This document shows, in pieces, positions 1-12,250 of a stretch of 64,000 bases of DNA. The stretch spans positions 137,993,203 to 138,057,202 of the forward strand of contig OX578133.1 of NCBI GenBank assembly GCA_951213105.1, written 5' to 3'. Made by a program: the position numbers and the translations under genes. The notes beneath the pieces were generated by a model that made no database searches, was not told the origin of the DNA, and saw only the letters and a program-made list of their open reading frames with translations. Source of the stretch: Amaurobius ferox (lineage: Eukaryota > Arthropoda > Arachnida > Araneae > Amaurobiidae). The stretch's first letter is position 1. Each line of letters starts with the position of its first letter.

Positions 1-930
1 CCTCTTTTATGTACTTATTTCGAACAATCATACGAATTTTCGGAAAAACCGGAACTGACATCCCCAGAATCGGAAGTCAATCCTTAGAGAATCCCCTACT
101 TCCACCAGAATTTGATGTTGCAATCATATCAGTCATCACCTAAGCTCTATCTATATAGCCAATTTTGAGAAATAAATATTTCAAGTAAAATGGAAACATA
201 TAAACTAGTAATGTAAAAATAACCAAAAGTGAAAATATTTGAATTAAACAGGAAATGGAAATCTTTTATGAACTTTCTTCCTCCTTTGGAATTTAATGCT
301 GAGAATTTATATCATTATCTAGTCTCTGTCTATAGCAAATTCGGAGAAATAAAGGCTTTAAAAATGTTGAACCAAAAGTGGAAATCCTTGGTAAATCCTT
401 GGTACTCCTCAGAAATTTTATTTTGAATCCATATCAGTCATCATTTAAGCTAGATCGGTAGCAGGTCCGGAGAAATTGATGTTTCAAAGAAAGTGTTATT
501 TTTAAAATTGGAACTGATATCTCCAGAACCGGAAGTGTAAATCCTTAGTGAGTCCTTTAATTCCCTACAGAATTTGAGGCTGAACCATATCAATCACTCT
601 CTGAGCTCTATCTATTGCCAACCCTAAAAAGTAGATATTAAATTTTGTTTAAATGGAAGTGGAAAGGAAACCGGAAATTAAAATTATTAGTCAACCAAAC
701 TACCGCCTCCATAATTTGATGCGAAATCTATATCAATTATCATTTTAGATCTACTATAGCCAATCTTGAGAAATATATGCTTCAAGTAAAATGGAAATTT
801 TTGAACCGAAGATGAAAAAAACGAAGTAAAAATCTTTAGTGAACTTTCCTCATTTTCTTCCGGAATTTAATGTCGAAACCAAATTGATCTTCATCTGAAC
901 TATATCTACACAGACAGTGAAAAATACAAA
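1..930 (+). repeat. Degenerate satellite-like tandem repeat, units about 125-180 bp
   Basis: Landmarks recur about six times: ACCGGAAGTG, TCAGTCATCA then TAAGCTCTATCTAT, and GAGAAATA then TTTCAAG. Spacing between repeats of the AAGCTCTAT landmark varies between about 126 and 180 bp. No coding frame conserved between units. The array runs off the left window edge. Confidence 0.8.
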
Positions 931-1570
931 AAAATAAATTTAAAAAAAAAGCATTTTTCCCAGAACAATGGTATGGCAAAGTTTTGCCACTAATAAACCA
1001 AATTTTATTACAATCACTAAGTTAATTTGAATGGTACCTTGTTCAATGTAGGAAAAGTAAAAACATCTCGAGAAGGACTCGTGATAATTTTTACGTAGTG
1101 GTGTCAATATCTGATGTAAAATTCATCTATGACTTCTGACCACCGGACTTTTTACAGCAAAATGTGAAAATGTGTTGATTACGATACACATAAAAATAAT
1201 TCTAAAACTGATTATTTTCGTTTTGAATAGGAATTTGCAAATAAAGTTACTATTTGCCTAATATTGAAAATTATAATTATTTTATAAGTTTTTGAATTAT
1301 CGAAATTTAATATTCAAAAAAGTGAAATTGAAAGAGCTTTATGGCATATTATTATATTCCAATCAATATCTACAAAAAGGCATACAACTTTTTCAAAATA
1401 TCTGTTAATTAATTTAAATACTCTTCCTACTGACTTAACTTTTAATAAGATGCTATTTTGAGGTTGATTGCTTGGAATATAAGAATATTTAATGTAAATA
1501 AAAGTATTTTATGGCTGCTGCATAAGATTATTTTGAAAACGCTTATTAACACTTTACAACAAAGTTGAAA
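931..1570. other. AT-rich sequence, nothing recognised
   Basis: No coding frame, RNA or repeat landmark seen. Confidence 0.6.
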
Positions 1571-1591
1571 AGTGTTTATGACTTTGTTCAT

Positions 1592-1626
<35 letters not shown>

Positions 1627-1640
1627 GTCTGTCTGTCCGT
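1592..1640 (+). repeat. GTCT microsatellite
   Basis: About eleven CTGT/TCTG units with one interruption (CTATCTG). The sequence after it (CGTTAGCACGATAACTGCCG) reads like the start of a mobile-element repeat. Confidence 0.9.
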
Positions 1641-1854
1641 TAGCACGATAACTGCCGTAAAAATGACTTAATCAAAATGAAATTTTAGTATGTTGTTCAG
1701 ACGGTCTGTAGGACCTATGGGAATATAAATGAATAATATCACACAATTAGTTTTGGATTGAACCCGGGTTGAAAAAATCAAATACATTGAGTCCTATGGG
1801 ACCTAATTTTTCTCACATTTTTTAAGCGGATTTAAAATTCACAAATTGCTTCGA

Positions 1855-2862
1855 AAATTTTAGGTAATAGTCAAATTGTTCCATAAAATATATAAAAAAA
1901 AATTCAGCTAAATATATTCAGTAGTTTTTTAAATAAAAATTAAAATAATAATTACACATCTTATATGAAACGATCACGTGACCATGATATGAAACGATCA
2001 CATGACCCACTTCAAAATGAGATATGGCATCCATCTTGTTTCAAATTCGTGATTTTTTAAAGTTCTTTTTAATTCATATTGAGTGTTGTATCCATCCTAA
2101 AACTACTTTATTTCTGCTTAAATTCTGTGCATCTACATACTAAAACAACACAATGACAATATATTTGAGTTTAAATTCTCATTCAAATTTGATTATTTCT
2201 ACAATTAAGCCTATTTTTCACCTATGTAAAATGTAAACAGCAAAATATGTAGAATGAGTTGTATTAGAATTACTGTATTTCTTTAACGCAAAATAATTCA
2301 GTCCATGGAGTCTGCATGGCTGATATGAATGAAATATTAATTGATTTTATAAACAGAAGGACGATATTTTTCGATGAAGTTTTAAGCATAAAGTTTATGA
2401 ATTGTAGCTCCATGGTCTTAATTTTTAAATAAAATAAATTATTATAGTATTGTGATGAATGAAATGGAGAAAGTTATGAATGAAATCCTGCTTTTATAGA
2501 GAGATCCACGCGTGTTATTTTTTCTATGACGTCATTTGAATTAATTTCAGTTGTTTTCGATGAAGTTTTCAAATATAATAAATTATCGTAGTATTATGAT
2601 AGATTTAAAAATATTACCGTGGAATGTATTGCATTTTAGAGATATTTAAACCACGCAATTTATATTTCAATGCCGTCTTTTGAATGAAGTTCATTTTTTT
2701 CAATGAAGGTTTAAGTTTTCAAATATAATAAATCAATGTAGTATCGTGATAAGTTTTAAAATATTACCGAGGAATGTATTGCATTTTCGACTTTTTTAAA
2801 TAAAATTGCATTGAAGTTGGAAAGTGTTTCATAATCAATGCTTTAAGCATGATTGATCTTTC
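1855..2862 (+). repeat. Interspersed repeat family A, copy 1
   Basis: Collinear with the reverse complement of 40795-41525. Shared landmarks are TAAATAAAAATTAAAATAAT, GATCACGTGACC, TGGCATCCATCTT, and a shared end at TTTCATAATCAATGCTTT. Copy 1 is longer because a unit of about 150 bp (GATGAAGTTTT to AATGTATTGCATTTT) occurs about three times. No coding frame. Confidence 0.8.
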
Positions 2863-3683
2863 TTGTTTTTTTTTATCAAATGTCTGTTCCAATTTTCTAG
2901 TCTTATAACTTTTCAGTTTAAGAGTTCAAATTAAGAGTTTAAGTTTATTTTAGGACCACACATTTCACCTATTTGCATGAGTGACAGCTGAATAACTTTT
3001 AACTGAGACTTTTAACTGAACTTTGCAAACTGAATAACTTTTACGTTTTCTTTTAAATCATTTGTTTCATCACAGCCCTCCGAAGTGTTTTCACTGAAAG
3101 AAAAAGCAAAAATCCTCGAAATTAATAACTAAGAGACTTTTAGTTGTCTAGATATCCTCAAAATTCAATTTCATTCATTTTAGAACTGACAGCATTCATA
3201 TTAACATCTTTAGGCACGCTTGTAATACTTACCTTCCTGAATTCGCAGCATGCATAAAAATGGATGTGAAAACTGGAAAGGATTTATTAATCTTCTATCG
3301 TACGGATATCATACTTATAAAGACAGTATAATATGGGTTTATATGAAAGTACATATTTTCTCAGATATAGGTGGAGACAATAAATGTTAAAGCAATCGAT
3401 TGGAAAAATAACCCACTTTCCCTTCCCAGAGGAAACTGAGAATACATCTTTTCCCATTTCATCCAGATGACAGTTTCTCACCAGCTCTGCATCTTAATTG
3501 TTCATTAAGAAAATTCTCACTTGGCAGCAGTTTAATCTTTTAACGATAATTCAAGATTGCTGTGCTTCCTCATTTATATTTGCTACTTTGAACATTATTT
3601 TCCTTCTACATAATTCCGAAATAAACGCACATACACACAATTTATCTATATATCTCTCTCATTCTCACACTCTCTCTATCTGA
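2863..3683. other. Non-coding, AT-rich; CT-rich simple sequence at the right end
   Basis: No gene seen. TCTCTCTCATTCTCACACTC at 3652-3675 precedes a TA microsatellite. Confidence 0.6.
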
Positions 3684-3734
3684 ATATATATATATATATA
3701 TATATATATACGAGTATATATATATGTGTGTATA
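3684..3734. repeat. TA microsatellite, target of the mariner insertion
   Basis: TA dinucleotides with a few interruptions. The tract resumes at 4492 after the mariner element. Confidence 0.9.
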
Positions 3735-3736
3735 TA

Positions 3737-4491
3737 CAGGGTGAGTCGGAATTGTTTTACAAAAGCAGAGGGGTGATAGTATCCCACCAGACGAGCAATA
3801 ATTACCATGGAACATAGGGTCGCATTGCACTCTGAGAGGCAGAAAAGAGGCACGTCGAACAGCGTAGAGCATGACGCAGTCAGCGCCTCGGACGTCATTG
3901 TGTACCTGGCTACGTAGTATCTCCTACGCCAGACACGAACGCAGTTACCGTATGCAAATGTCCAGGGAGCAGAATCAGCATAACTGGCTCCTAGTAGGTT
4001 CCGGTTATAGCTAATCACAGCACACGTTGCCCTTTAAAAACCGGCACAACTTCAACGCTGCAAGTTATTCCCACTGGACTTTTCTTTTGGGGCCACATGA
4101 AATCTTTAGTGTACGAGACGCCTGTGGACTCGGCGGAAGATCTCGTCGCGCGCATCGTTGTTGCCGCAAACCACATTAACACAACACCCGGAATCTTCGA
4201 GAGGGTGCGTCAGTCATTCCTTCGCCGGTGTGAACGGTGCAACGACACGCGTCGTCGCCACTTTGAGCACTTGCTGTGAGTTTGTCGCTGCACAATAAAT
4301 CTGTTTGTGCAACGTTTGGCATCGTTCATTCGCTTTCCCAACACTGGTGTACGTGCAGGTTCGTATTCCAATTTTACTCTTTTCTGCCTCTCTGAGTGCA
4401 ATGCGACCCTATGTTCCATGGTAATTATTGCTCATCTGGTGGGGTACTATCACCCCTCTGCTTTTGCTAAAAACAATTCCGACTCACCCTG
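3737..4491 (+). mobile_element. Tc1/mariner-type element with about 110-bp terminal inverted repeats
   Basis: The ends CAGGGTGAGTCGGAATTGTT and its complement are flanked by TA at 3735-3736 and 4492-4493. The arms match for about 110 bp with a few differences. Between them lies a remnant of the transposase C-terminus (4056-4279). The central sequence is far shorter than a full transposase gene, so this is an internally deleted, non-autonomous copy. It sits inside a TA microsatellite, the expected kind of target. Confidence 0.88.
4056..4279 (+). pseudogene. C-terminal remnant of Tc1/mariner-superfamily transposase
   Basis: The frame reads FFWGHMKSLVYETPVDSAED, then a helix-rich tail (ARIVVAANHI, RVRQSFLRRCERC) and a stop at 4277-4279. 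WGHLK-S-VY-TPV-S-EDL is characteristic of the region after the last catalytic Asp in this superfamily. The usual PDLTPLDFF preceding it is corrupted, and the catalytic domain is missing. It lies within the inverted repeats at 3737-4491 and follows the element's polarity. Confidence 0.75.
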
Positions 4492-4521
<30 letters not shown>

Positions 4522-4529
<8 letters not shown>

Positions 4530-5577
4530 TATGTAATAATAAAAAAACCAAGTAATATTAACATCACCATAGAAGCAAATTCAAGGCTATAGTGCCGATA
4601 AGAGAAGAGAACAGCACCAGCCCAAATTCGATGATTAGTCAGAATTAAATTATTCCTCAGGTCTGAGTATTTAACTCTAACTAAACCAAACACATGCCTG
4701 TTTCCGATAGAGCAATAGTACATTACTATAAATACTCTAACTCGGACTACAGGCATCAAAAAAATGAAGATAGGATACATTAAGAAAATTTGTATTACCA
4801 TGCAGCATGGACCCTTCTTCTTTCTCCACGTGTATACACGATCAACCTTAACAGCTTGAATTATCTAGAAGCACCGGAATGAACAAGTCGAAATTCTACC
4901 AGGGTGGCAGTATGAACGTTCACAGTAATACTCCCAGAGCCGTCCAGTGAGATTAAACTGGAGACCAGACAAGCAATTCAGAATATGAACAACCCATATA
5001 CGCAATTCTGAATATGAACATGAATCAAAGATGAAAATTCTTACTAAACAAGTAATTCATAGGAAAACTGGATAAACGAGAATGCCACTATAAGCCATTA
5101 TAAGGGCGCTCAAATCGTATTTTCAATACTGGCAAAAGTTACAATTTTTTAGGTAAAATAAAATTCAAAACATTAATGTTAATGCATCTCATTTTCCGAT
5201 TTTTTGATTTTTCTAACTTTTTTTTACTTAGTTTATTATTTTTCATTTTTATTTATTTATATAATTAATAAATAATGATATATATATATATATATATTTG
5301 TATGTTAGCCACTATAATTGGGAAAGTTTTCTAGGATGTTATCGAGTGAAAGTTGATGCACTGAGTTGATAATTTTAATAACGAACTTGGGAGAATATGC
5401 ATTATTAATCGCTGTACTCAATAATTCCATAAAATGTGCTAATTTATAATATTCATCACAAATTTTATTAATTCTAACAGCCTGGTTTATTATAATATTT
5501 CTAAATACAGATATATGCAAACAAGAGTCAAAATGTTGAATTTTTGATGTATTAAATTTAAAATCCTTTCTTTTATC
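4522..5577. other. Non-coding, nothing recognised
   Basis: AT-rich, with a short TA tract at 5278-5296. Frames here are short and lack family resemblance. Confidence 0.55.
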
Positions 5578-5585
5578 ATACAAGT

Positions 5586-5624
<39 letters not shown>

Positions 5625-5640
5625 GGATGTATATATATAT
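5578..5640. repeat. TA microsatellite
   Basis: Interrupted TA dinucleotides. Confidence 0.85.
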
Positions 5641-7599
5641 AAGCAAAAATTGTTATTTTAGCGCAGTAGTTCCTATGTAATATAATGTTATAAATAAAAT
5701 GAAAGTAAGAATATAAAAGCAATTTGGATAAAACCATTGACTCGTACATTCATGATTTCATAGTAATGGGACATTATTGTAACCCCTCCCCTTTGAATGT
5801 GAAATAAAAATAATTTAAATTTAAATACTTGAAATCAAAAATATATTGAACAGGTATATTTGAAAAAATATAATAAAATTAAGATAAAGTAATATAAAAT
5901 AATAATAATAAAACAAAATAAAAATAGAATTACAATGGACACGATGGATAATTTATCTATCTACTGAGAGAGGTGTCCCTGATGACATTTTCTAAGTAGT
6001 TTCATACTAGTAGTTCGAACTGTAAAATATGGAAAACAATATCCTTAAGGGTAAATAAAAATAAGAAATAACTAAAATTTTAAAGATCAAAAGGACTCGA
6101 TTTCGCTCTCTGTATAAACGAAGTTAATGTCAAAAGCAGAAAATAAAACGTATCAGTTGTAAGTTCTTTAGTAAAACTTTCCGCCTGTTAGATAAATAAA
6201 TAAAGCATCTAAGAGAGGCACACGAGTAAAGGGCAATCGATTGAAAATTATCCCAATGCCTCCTCCTTTTTATCCCCTCCAAACGATTCTGTAACTCCCC
6301 CTTAATACACACATGACAGATTCTCAGAAATACTACATCCTAATATAATTTGAAAGGAGGAACTCAAAGTAAAACCTGATTAAGAAAAAGTAGATATATA
6401 AGTAAATTTTAAAAATCTGATGCGGGAAGCACAAGACTTTCCTTACAGACAAAATTTAATGTTTTCTAGTTCTCATTATTTATTTTCATTGAAATCAAAT
6501 ATATTCGTTTTATATCACAAAATGTGATATGAAATGCATAGTTATAAAACATTGCATGTAATTTCAGTTTTAGAATAATTATTTAGCAACTTGGTACATT
6601 TTTAATAATCACAACTCGCAAATTTTCTGAAAAAGGAGATAATTATTTACTCTAGTTTAATTGAAAATATATATATACTATATTCCCTCACCATGACTTC
6701 ATATAATCAAGAATTCGAGTGATCCTCCGCACTGCATTAAATGCATCGTGACATTAACTTCTCAATATTGACTTTAGTGATTATGTTAGACAAGCTAATT
6801 GAATCATTTATCCTAATGCGGTGACATAGTCTACGCTTGTGTGAATTATTCATATAACATCACAGGTTGGAATAAATTAACTAAATATAGGATATCGAAG
6901 AATTCTTGTGAGTATACTACCCCTGCTACAGATACCGGTGATTGTATAACACTGGCAGAAATAATAATGAAAATTTCATTTTGCAACTTGCTTTAGAATG
7001 TTGCAAACCATAAAACATTTAGACTTTATAAAGGAATTTTTTATCAGTCCTAACTTGATTTAAATATAAACAAAAACACTAGTAAGCAATTTTATCTAGC
7101 TCGACTCAAACCAGTAACCTTCGAGTCGAATTCTCCTGAGGAAATATTGAACACCTAAGTAGCTTTCTAGTTAATTTTATTACCCATGTTAGAAATACGA
7201 TTATGTTTTTAGTCACTTCATCAGTAAATCAATAAAATATAGTACCATTTATTTTTTATTTATACATTCATATTAATTATCGTATTCGTGCAAAAACATA
7301 GTGTATGTTTGTTTTGTTTTATATTTAAAATTTTATTTTAAAGAATTAAATTACTACTGTTATATACTATGAAATTATGTGTTTACTTATCAATAATTAT
7401 AATAACATAGTTTTAAGCACAACTTATTTTAAAATCGCTGCATTCACGCATCCTACAAACTTTACCACATTAATTTATTAAATTGTTTTCAATTGAATTA
7501 GCTATTTAATCTATTCTAGATATCTAATGTCTATTTATACTTCTAGTATATGTACACAGAGATCACGTCAAAAAATATATCCTCAATAATAATTTTCTT
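5641..7599. other. Non-coding, nothing recognised
   Basis: AT-rich sequence with only short chance frames. Confidence 0.55.
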
Positions 7600-9895
7600 C
7601 CTACTTCCAATAAAATAGAATATAAACACTTTTCTAAACACGGTTTTGAAAATATTACTATACATATTTTGGATATAAAAACAAATACAGCAGATAGGAT
7701 TTATTTTAAAAACTGCTATATTAAATCAAATTGTACTCTTTTTCCATATGGATTAAATCAAATATATCTAAATGGTAATATAATATTGTAAAAAATAATT
7801 TTGTAGATAATAAATATTCTATTTTAATCACCTTTTTTTGAAACTCCATTTAAATAATAGTAAATCAGTCAAATTCAAAAGATATAAAAAGATTAAAAGA
7901 TTTAAATGTAAAGTGGCAAAGGAAAATCCTTACAAAATGATCATAAAGCTGAGATAATTTGTTTACATAATCAATCTGATAGCACTTTTCAATGAAAATT
8001 AATAAAATCCTGGGTTTTTGCGGCAAAGAAAAAACATTTAAATAAAGTTTATGCCATTTTCTTAAAATTAAATCTTGCATAATATCTTGAATAATAATCT
8101 AACATTTTAATCATATTTTCTATAATTGGCTTATTGCAAGATCAAAGTATTTAAATTTAAAATTTAATCAATTTCATAATAATAATACGTCTACTAATTC
8201 TTATTGTGTAATCTTTTTCAAGCATCTCATTTATAATTCTATAAATTTTGGTCATCTATTTAACAAGTTCAAACATTTATTGTCTATTGGAGATGTGAGT
8301 GTTTCAAAGTCTTTTAAATACAACAAGCCTATTGGTAGATCTATATTTAATTATAATGAAATTTCACAATCTCTCTCTATAGACCATGATTCTATGTCAA
8401 TGTAGATAATGAATGTATTTGTAAAGTAAACAAATATGCTAAATTTCTAACTCCAGACTTGGGGTATATAGTTACAGGAGACTTAGGTATAATTAAAGAC
8501 AATACGTTAAGAACCATTATGTCATTTGGCACTAAATTCAAGATACCTTCTTGTAGTAATGCTTTTAAAGTTTTAAAATCAATTAATCTTGATCTTGATA
8601 AATATATATATAAATTAGCTTCTAAATATGCCCTGCCTTTAGAGGCATTTAATATGTGGAAATTTACTTTATTAGAATCTATTAAAAATGCTATTAGTAG
8701 TATTAAATTGTCTAATATATAATATTGATAATATTAAACATTCCATTAATGATTCACAAAGATCTTTTATTATCACCTATGTTTATAAAGCCTCTAATAA
8801 TTATGCTATTATCTGTAAAACATTTTATGTACAATTTCTGTTAGATTATTTAAAAAAATAATAGTCTTTTTAAACTTGATTTACATTCCATTAATAGTAT
8901 CACATTGAAAATTATCAATATAGTGATTTAAATATTAAATATAAATTTCTTAAATTTCCATATAGTGCTTATTCCAAAATTTCATAAAAATCCTATTAAA
9001 TTTAGAACAGTAACTAGTGGCCATAATACTTTACTACTGCGAGTAATTTACTACTAAATTCTTTAAATCTAATAAATGATAGTCTATGTCAGTCTAGCAC
9101 AATAATTACCGTATTCTAAATAATAGTAAGGAATTAAAGAATAAATTAACATCACTTAGAAAACTAATAGGATTTCAAACTTTTGATTTTAACGATCTTT
9201 TTAATAATATTAAGATCTCTGATCTATATGATGCAATTTTAGCTCTATATAATGCTTATATTACTAATCTATCAACTCAAATACATTTTATAAATTTTCC
9301 TAAACTTCTTCACTTTGTTATTTTCAATAATTATATTTTTCAAGGAAATAAATTATTCTTACAAATCTCAGGAGTTCCACAGGGTGGTTGCAGTAGCAGT
9401 ATGTTAGCTAATTTATATCTTTATCGTTATGAAAATATCTTACTTCAATAGATTATACATTTTACAGATATGTTGATGATCTGATTTGCTTAGTATATAC
9501 TGAAAATTATCTCATAGATATAGATTTCTATCCAGACAATTTGGAATTAATTCCTAATGAAGCTACTATTAGTAATAATATTAATTTTTTGGATTTAAAT
9601 CTTTTTATTGAACCTTCTAATTGTTACTAATTTATATGATGAAAAAAAGACTTTTTTTTTAATTTTAACATTAATAAAATCTTACCATTTAATTCCTGCA
9701 ACTCGATTCAATTGTTTAGAAATATTTTACTTAATCAGCTTTTTATAATTTATAGATTATCTGATAAAAAATTTCATGCTATGCATATAAATAATCTAAA
9801 AATTACCAGCAATTTATATAAATATCCCTCTTATTTATTAAATGGTATAGTTAAAAAGTTTAGATTAGCTGGATTTTCATGAATTCTATTCATGG
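7600..9895 (+). pseudogene. Decayed Penelope-like reverse transcriptase with upstream GIY-YIG-like remnant
   Basis: Several frames on the plus strand carry pieces of one protein. At 7612-7790 a frame ends in TLFPYGLN, resembling the C-terminal side of GIY-YIG nuclease domains in Penelope-like elements. At 8459-8722 an 87-codon frame follows. Then come LIPKFHKNPIKFRTVTSGHN (8966-9030), TFDFNDLF (9180-9205), GVPQGGCSSS (about 9372-9401), YRYVDDL in a shifted frame (9463-9483) and NFLDLNLF (about 9584-9610). These match RT motifs. Stops and frameshifts (for example between 9449 and 9463) make it inactive. Penelope-like elements with the nuclease before the RT are known (Naiad/Chlamys type), and the order here fits that type. 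It could be another RT lineage, since the family assignment is from memory. Confidence 0.65.
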
Positions 9896-10364
9896 TATCT
9901 TAGATTACCCAGACATCACCATTCTCTTGTATTAATAATACTTTTATTTTTACATCCACTTAAACATTAGCCTTACTATTATTAGTCTCACATTTTTGTA
10001 GCTCTTATTGTATATTATTACTTTTTCTTACCGTTTCGCAGTACTGTTTTTTATTTCTTACGAATGGCAACAGTAGATCATTTCTTTTCCTTTGCGAATG
10101 GCAACACAGGTCTCTTCATTCAGGGTTCCAGTGTTCGACTGGTTCGGACATATGCAGTGTTTTTATCAGGTATTCATGTTTCCTTTATTTTTTCTTCTTT
10201 ATGTATGTTGTCCAAGTAGAAATAGTTTATAGATATAATCTATCTATTTCTTCAGAAACATACATATTTTGTGTTTGCTTCGACAAAATACTTGGACCCG
10301 ATGAAGAGTTTTGGCAAAGTGAACAATTCCATTTTTAAGGCCTAGCCCTTGTTCACGTGTAAAG

Positions 10365-10572
10365 CATTAATGCTTGGATTTTTTATGTTTGTCTATTACC
10401 CTTTCCATACCATTGAAATTTGTTGATTTTCTTTAACTTGATGGCTCGAAATTCATATTTTTTTCCATTTGATTGAAGATTTGCTGTTTTATACTTTTAT
10501 TTTGTAGGTTTGTTAGAAAGTTAGGTTTTTCGAGTTGCAGCTTCTTACTTTTCTATCATTGGACTTTCAAAC

Positions 10573-10600
<28 letters not shown>
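10365..10600 (+). repeat. Interspersed repeat, copy 1, ending in a TA tract
   Basis: From TTAATGCTTGGATTTT through CTATCATTGGACTTTC to the TA microsatellite, this matches 16864-17100 along its length in the same orientation. Copy 1 lies about 0.5 kb after the Penelope-like remnant, so it may be the 3' part of that element. Confidence 0.75.
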
Positions 10601-10610
<10 letters not shown>

Positions 10611-10699
10611 TATATATAGTTTAAATTGTTCCTTAAGGCACACTAATATAGTATTTATTACGATTTCGCTTCGCTTTTAAAAAATAAATATTATTCACT

Positions 10700-11063
10700 A
10701 GGAAATGTACCCGTCGTTACCAGGTATTTAAAGCAGGGATTAATTAAATTCATGCATTAAGTTTTTCGAAAGGTGTACCTGGTTCGATTACAAAATACAC
10801 GCGAACACACGCCGCGTTCGCCCGTTAAGCGTCCGTAATACGCTATAAACCAGATCCTTCCAAACACGCTTTAGCCCGCTACTCGGGTGCGTAATATGCC
10901 TTGGTCCGGAGGCTGAGCACATCGAATGCTACCTCCGAACACCACTACGTATTACGACCTACATAAGCATTTCGTGAATACGGTCTTTTGATGTGCTCAA
11001 AATAAACTCCTTTGATACGACTTAAATATGCTCCTTTGATACGTCCCAAATTATCCTTTAATC
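10700..11063. other. GC-richer intergenic or repeat sequence before the fold-back
   Basis: Contains CpG-rich stretches (ACACGCCGCGTTCGCCCG) unlike the AT-rich surroundings, but no coding frame or family that I recognise. Probably part of the same mobile element as the adjacent fold-back. Confidence 0.4.
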
Positions 11064-11420
11064 TGTAGCGATTGAGTGTTGCCAGGCCCGAACCAGGGAC
11101 CTGATGCTTACAAGACCGACATTATAAGCTTAGAGCAAAAGCTAGCTTCCACTCCGAACTTATAATTCGGGTACAGGTTCCAAGCATCTTCGATGGATGT
11201 CTTTGGCAGGAGCAGAGTCGGCAGCTGCCACACAGTGTGTGGCAGCAGACAACTCTGCTCTTGCCAAAAGACATCTGATCAAAGATGCTTGGAACCTGTA
11301 CCCGAATTACGAGTTCGGAGATGAAGCTAGCTTTTGCTCTAAACGTATAATATCGGTCTTGTAAGCACGAGGTCCCGAGTTCGGTCTGGCTCGGGACTGG
11401 CAACATCCTCAATCGCTACA
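11064..11420. mobile_element. Fold-back element with tRNA-like Pol III box B in each arm
   Basis: The left arm (11064-11231) and right arm (11232-11420) are imperfect complements centred on CCACACAGTGTGTGG. The right arm contains TCGGTCTTGTAAGC, then GAGGTCCCGAGTTCGGTC. This resembles the anticodon loop (TGT, Thr) and the T-arm or box B of a tRNA, followed by a CTCGG complement to CCGAG. No intact tRNA can be drawn. This may be a tRNA-derived SINE duplicated head-to-head. Confidence 0.75.
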
Positions 11421-11639
11421 AACCCACTGTGCTTAAATATGCGCGGGGCTTATTCAAATTAAGAATGTTTGAAATCAACAGTTTAAAACCAACAGTTAAG
11501 AATATTTAAAATGAACTAATTGAAAATGCTTGCAAACTATGATAATATTTTTGATGGTAGGAATCTAAATAAATCCCGGCAAATGACGACTCTCTCCGCT
11601 GATGGCGTCAGTTTCAACAGATGACGTCGTATGAAATAC

Positions 11640-12250
11640 CTGCCCTTCTTAGTGCCAGTATATACTATATGTAATATATATATAACTTTTTACATTGTTT
11701 TAAAGACGACGGAAAACCTGTTCTATCACCGGTTCCGTACGATTCTAGAATTGCTTTAGAAATTTATTGGGTTTTTCATAACAATTCATAATTAATGAGC
11801 GGACGAAATATCATTTTTGGAGCAAAATGTAAAATTCAAAAACATTTGTTACATTATGAAGATCGAACTGTCAGTCAATTTTTATACAGCAATTTTAAAA
11901 TCGTGTACCTCTTCAAATCACAAAAGTATATACTTTTTAAAAATTCACGAAAATTCGTCTATGATTAGTACGAATTTCCTTTAAAGTTTGATTGAAAATA
12001 AAATTCGGTTTTTCCAATGGTGTTAAGATAGAAACTCTGTAATAATCGCTAAGAAACCGATTTGTACGAAATCACGAAAAATGACGGTTTAACATTTATT
12101 AACTACAAAACTAATTTGAATTTTAAAAAATCTCAATGAGGTGCTTCCTCCCGAGAGCCAAATAACCCCTGTACCAAATTTCATAGCTGTACAGCACTTA
12201 GATTTTTTTGCTTCAGACGACACAGACAACTTCCTTTATTATTATAGATT
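11640..12250 (-). repeat. Possible interspersed repeat ending near a TATTATTATAGATTT motif
   Basis: The right end (CAGACAACTTCCTTTATTAT then TATAGATTT) resembles, inverted, the head of the repeat at 13140. Such heads are common in arthropod interspersed repeats. Family unknown. Confidence 0.35.

Noticed and set aside
1592..1640. CRISPR-like or regulatory array
   Set aside because: It is a simple GTCT microsatellite in a eukaryotic repeat. No spacer structure.
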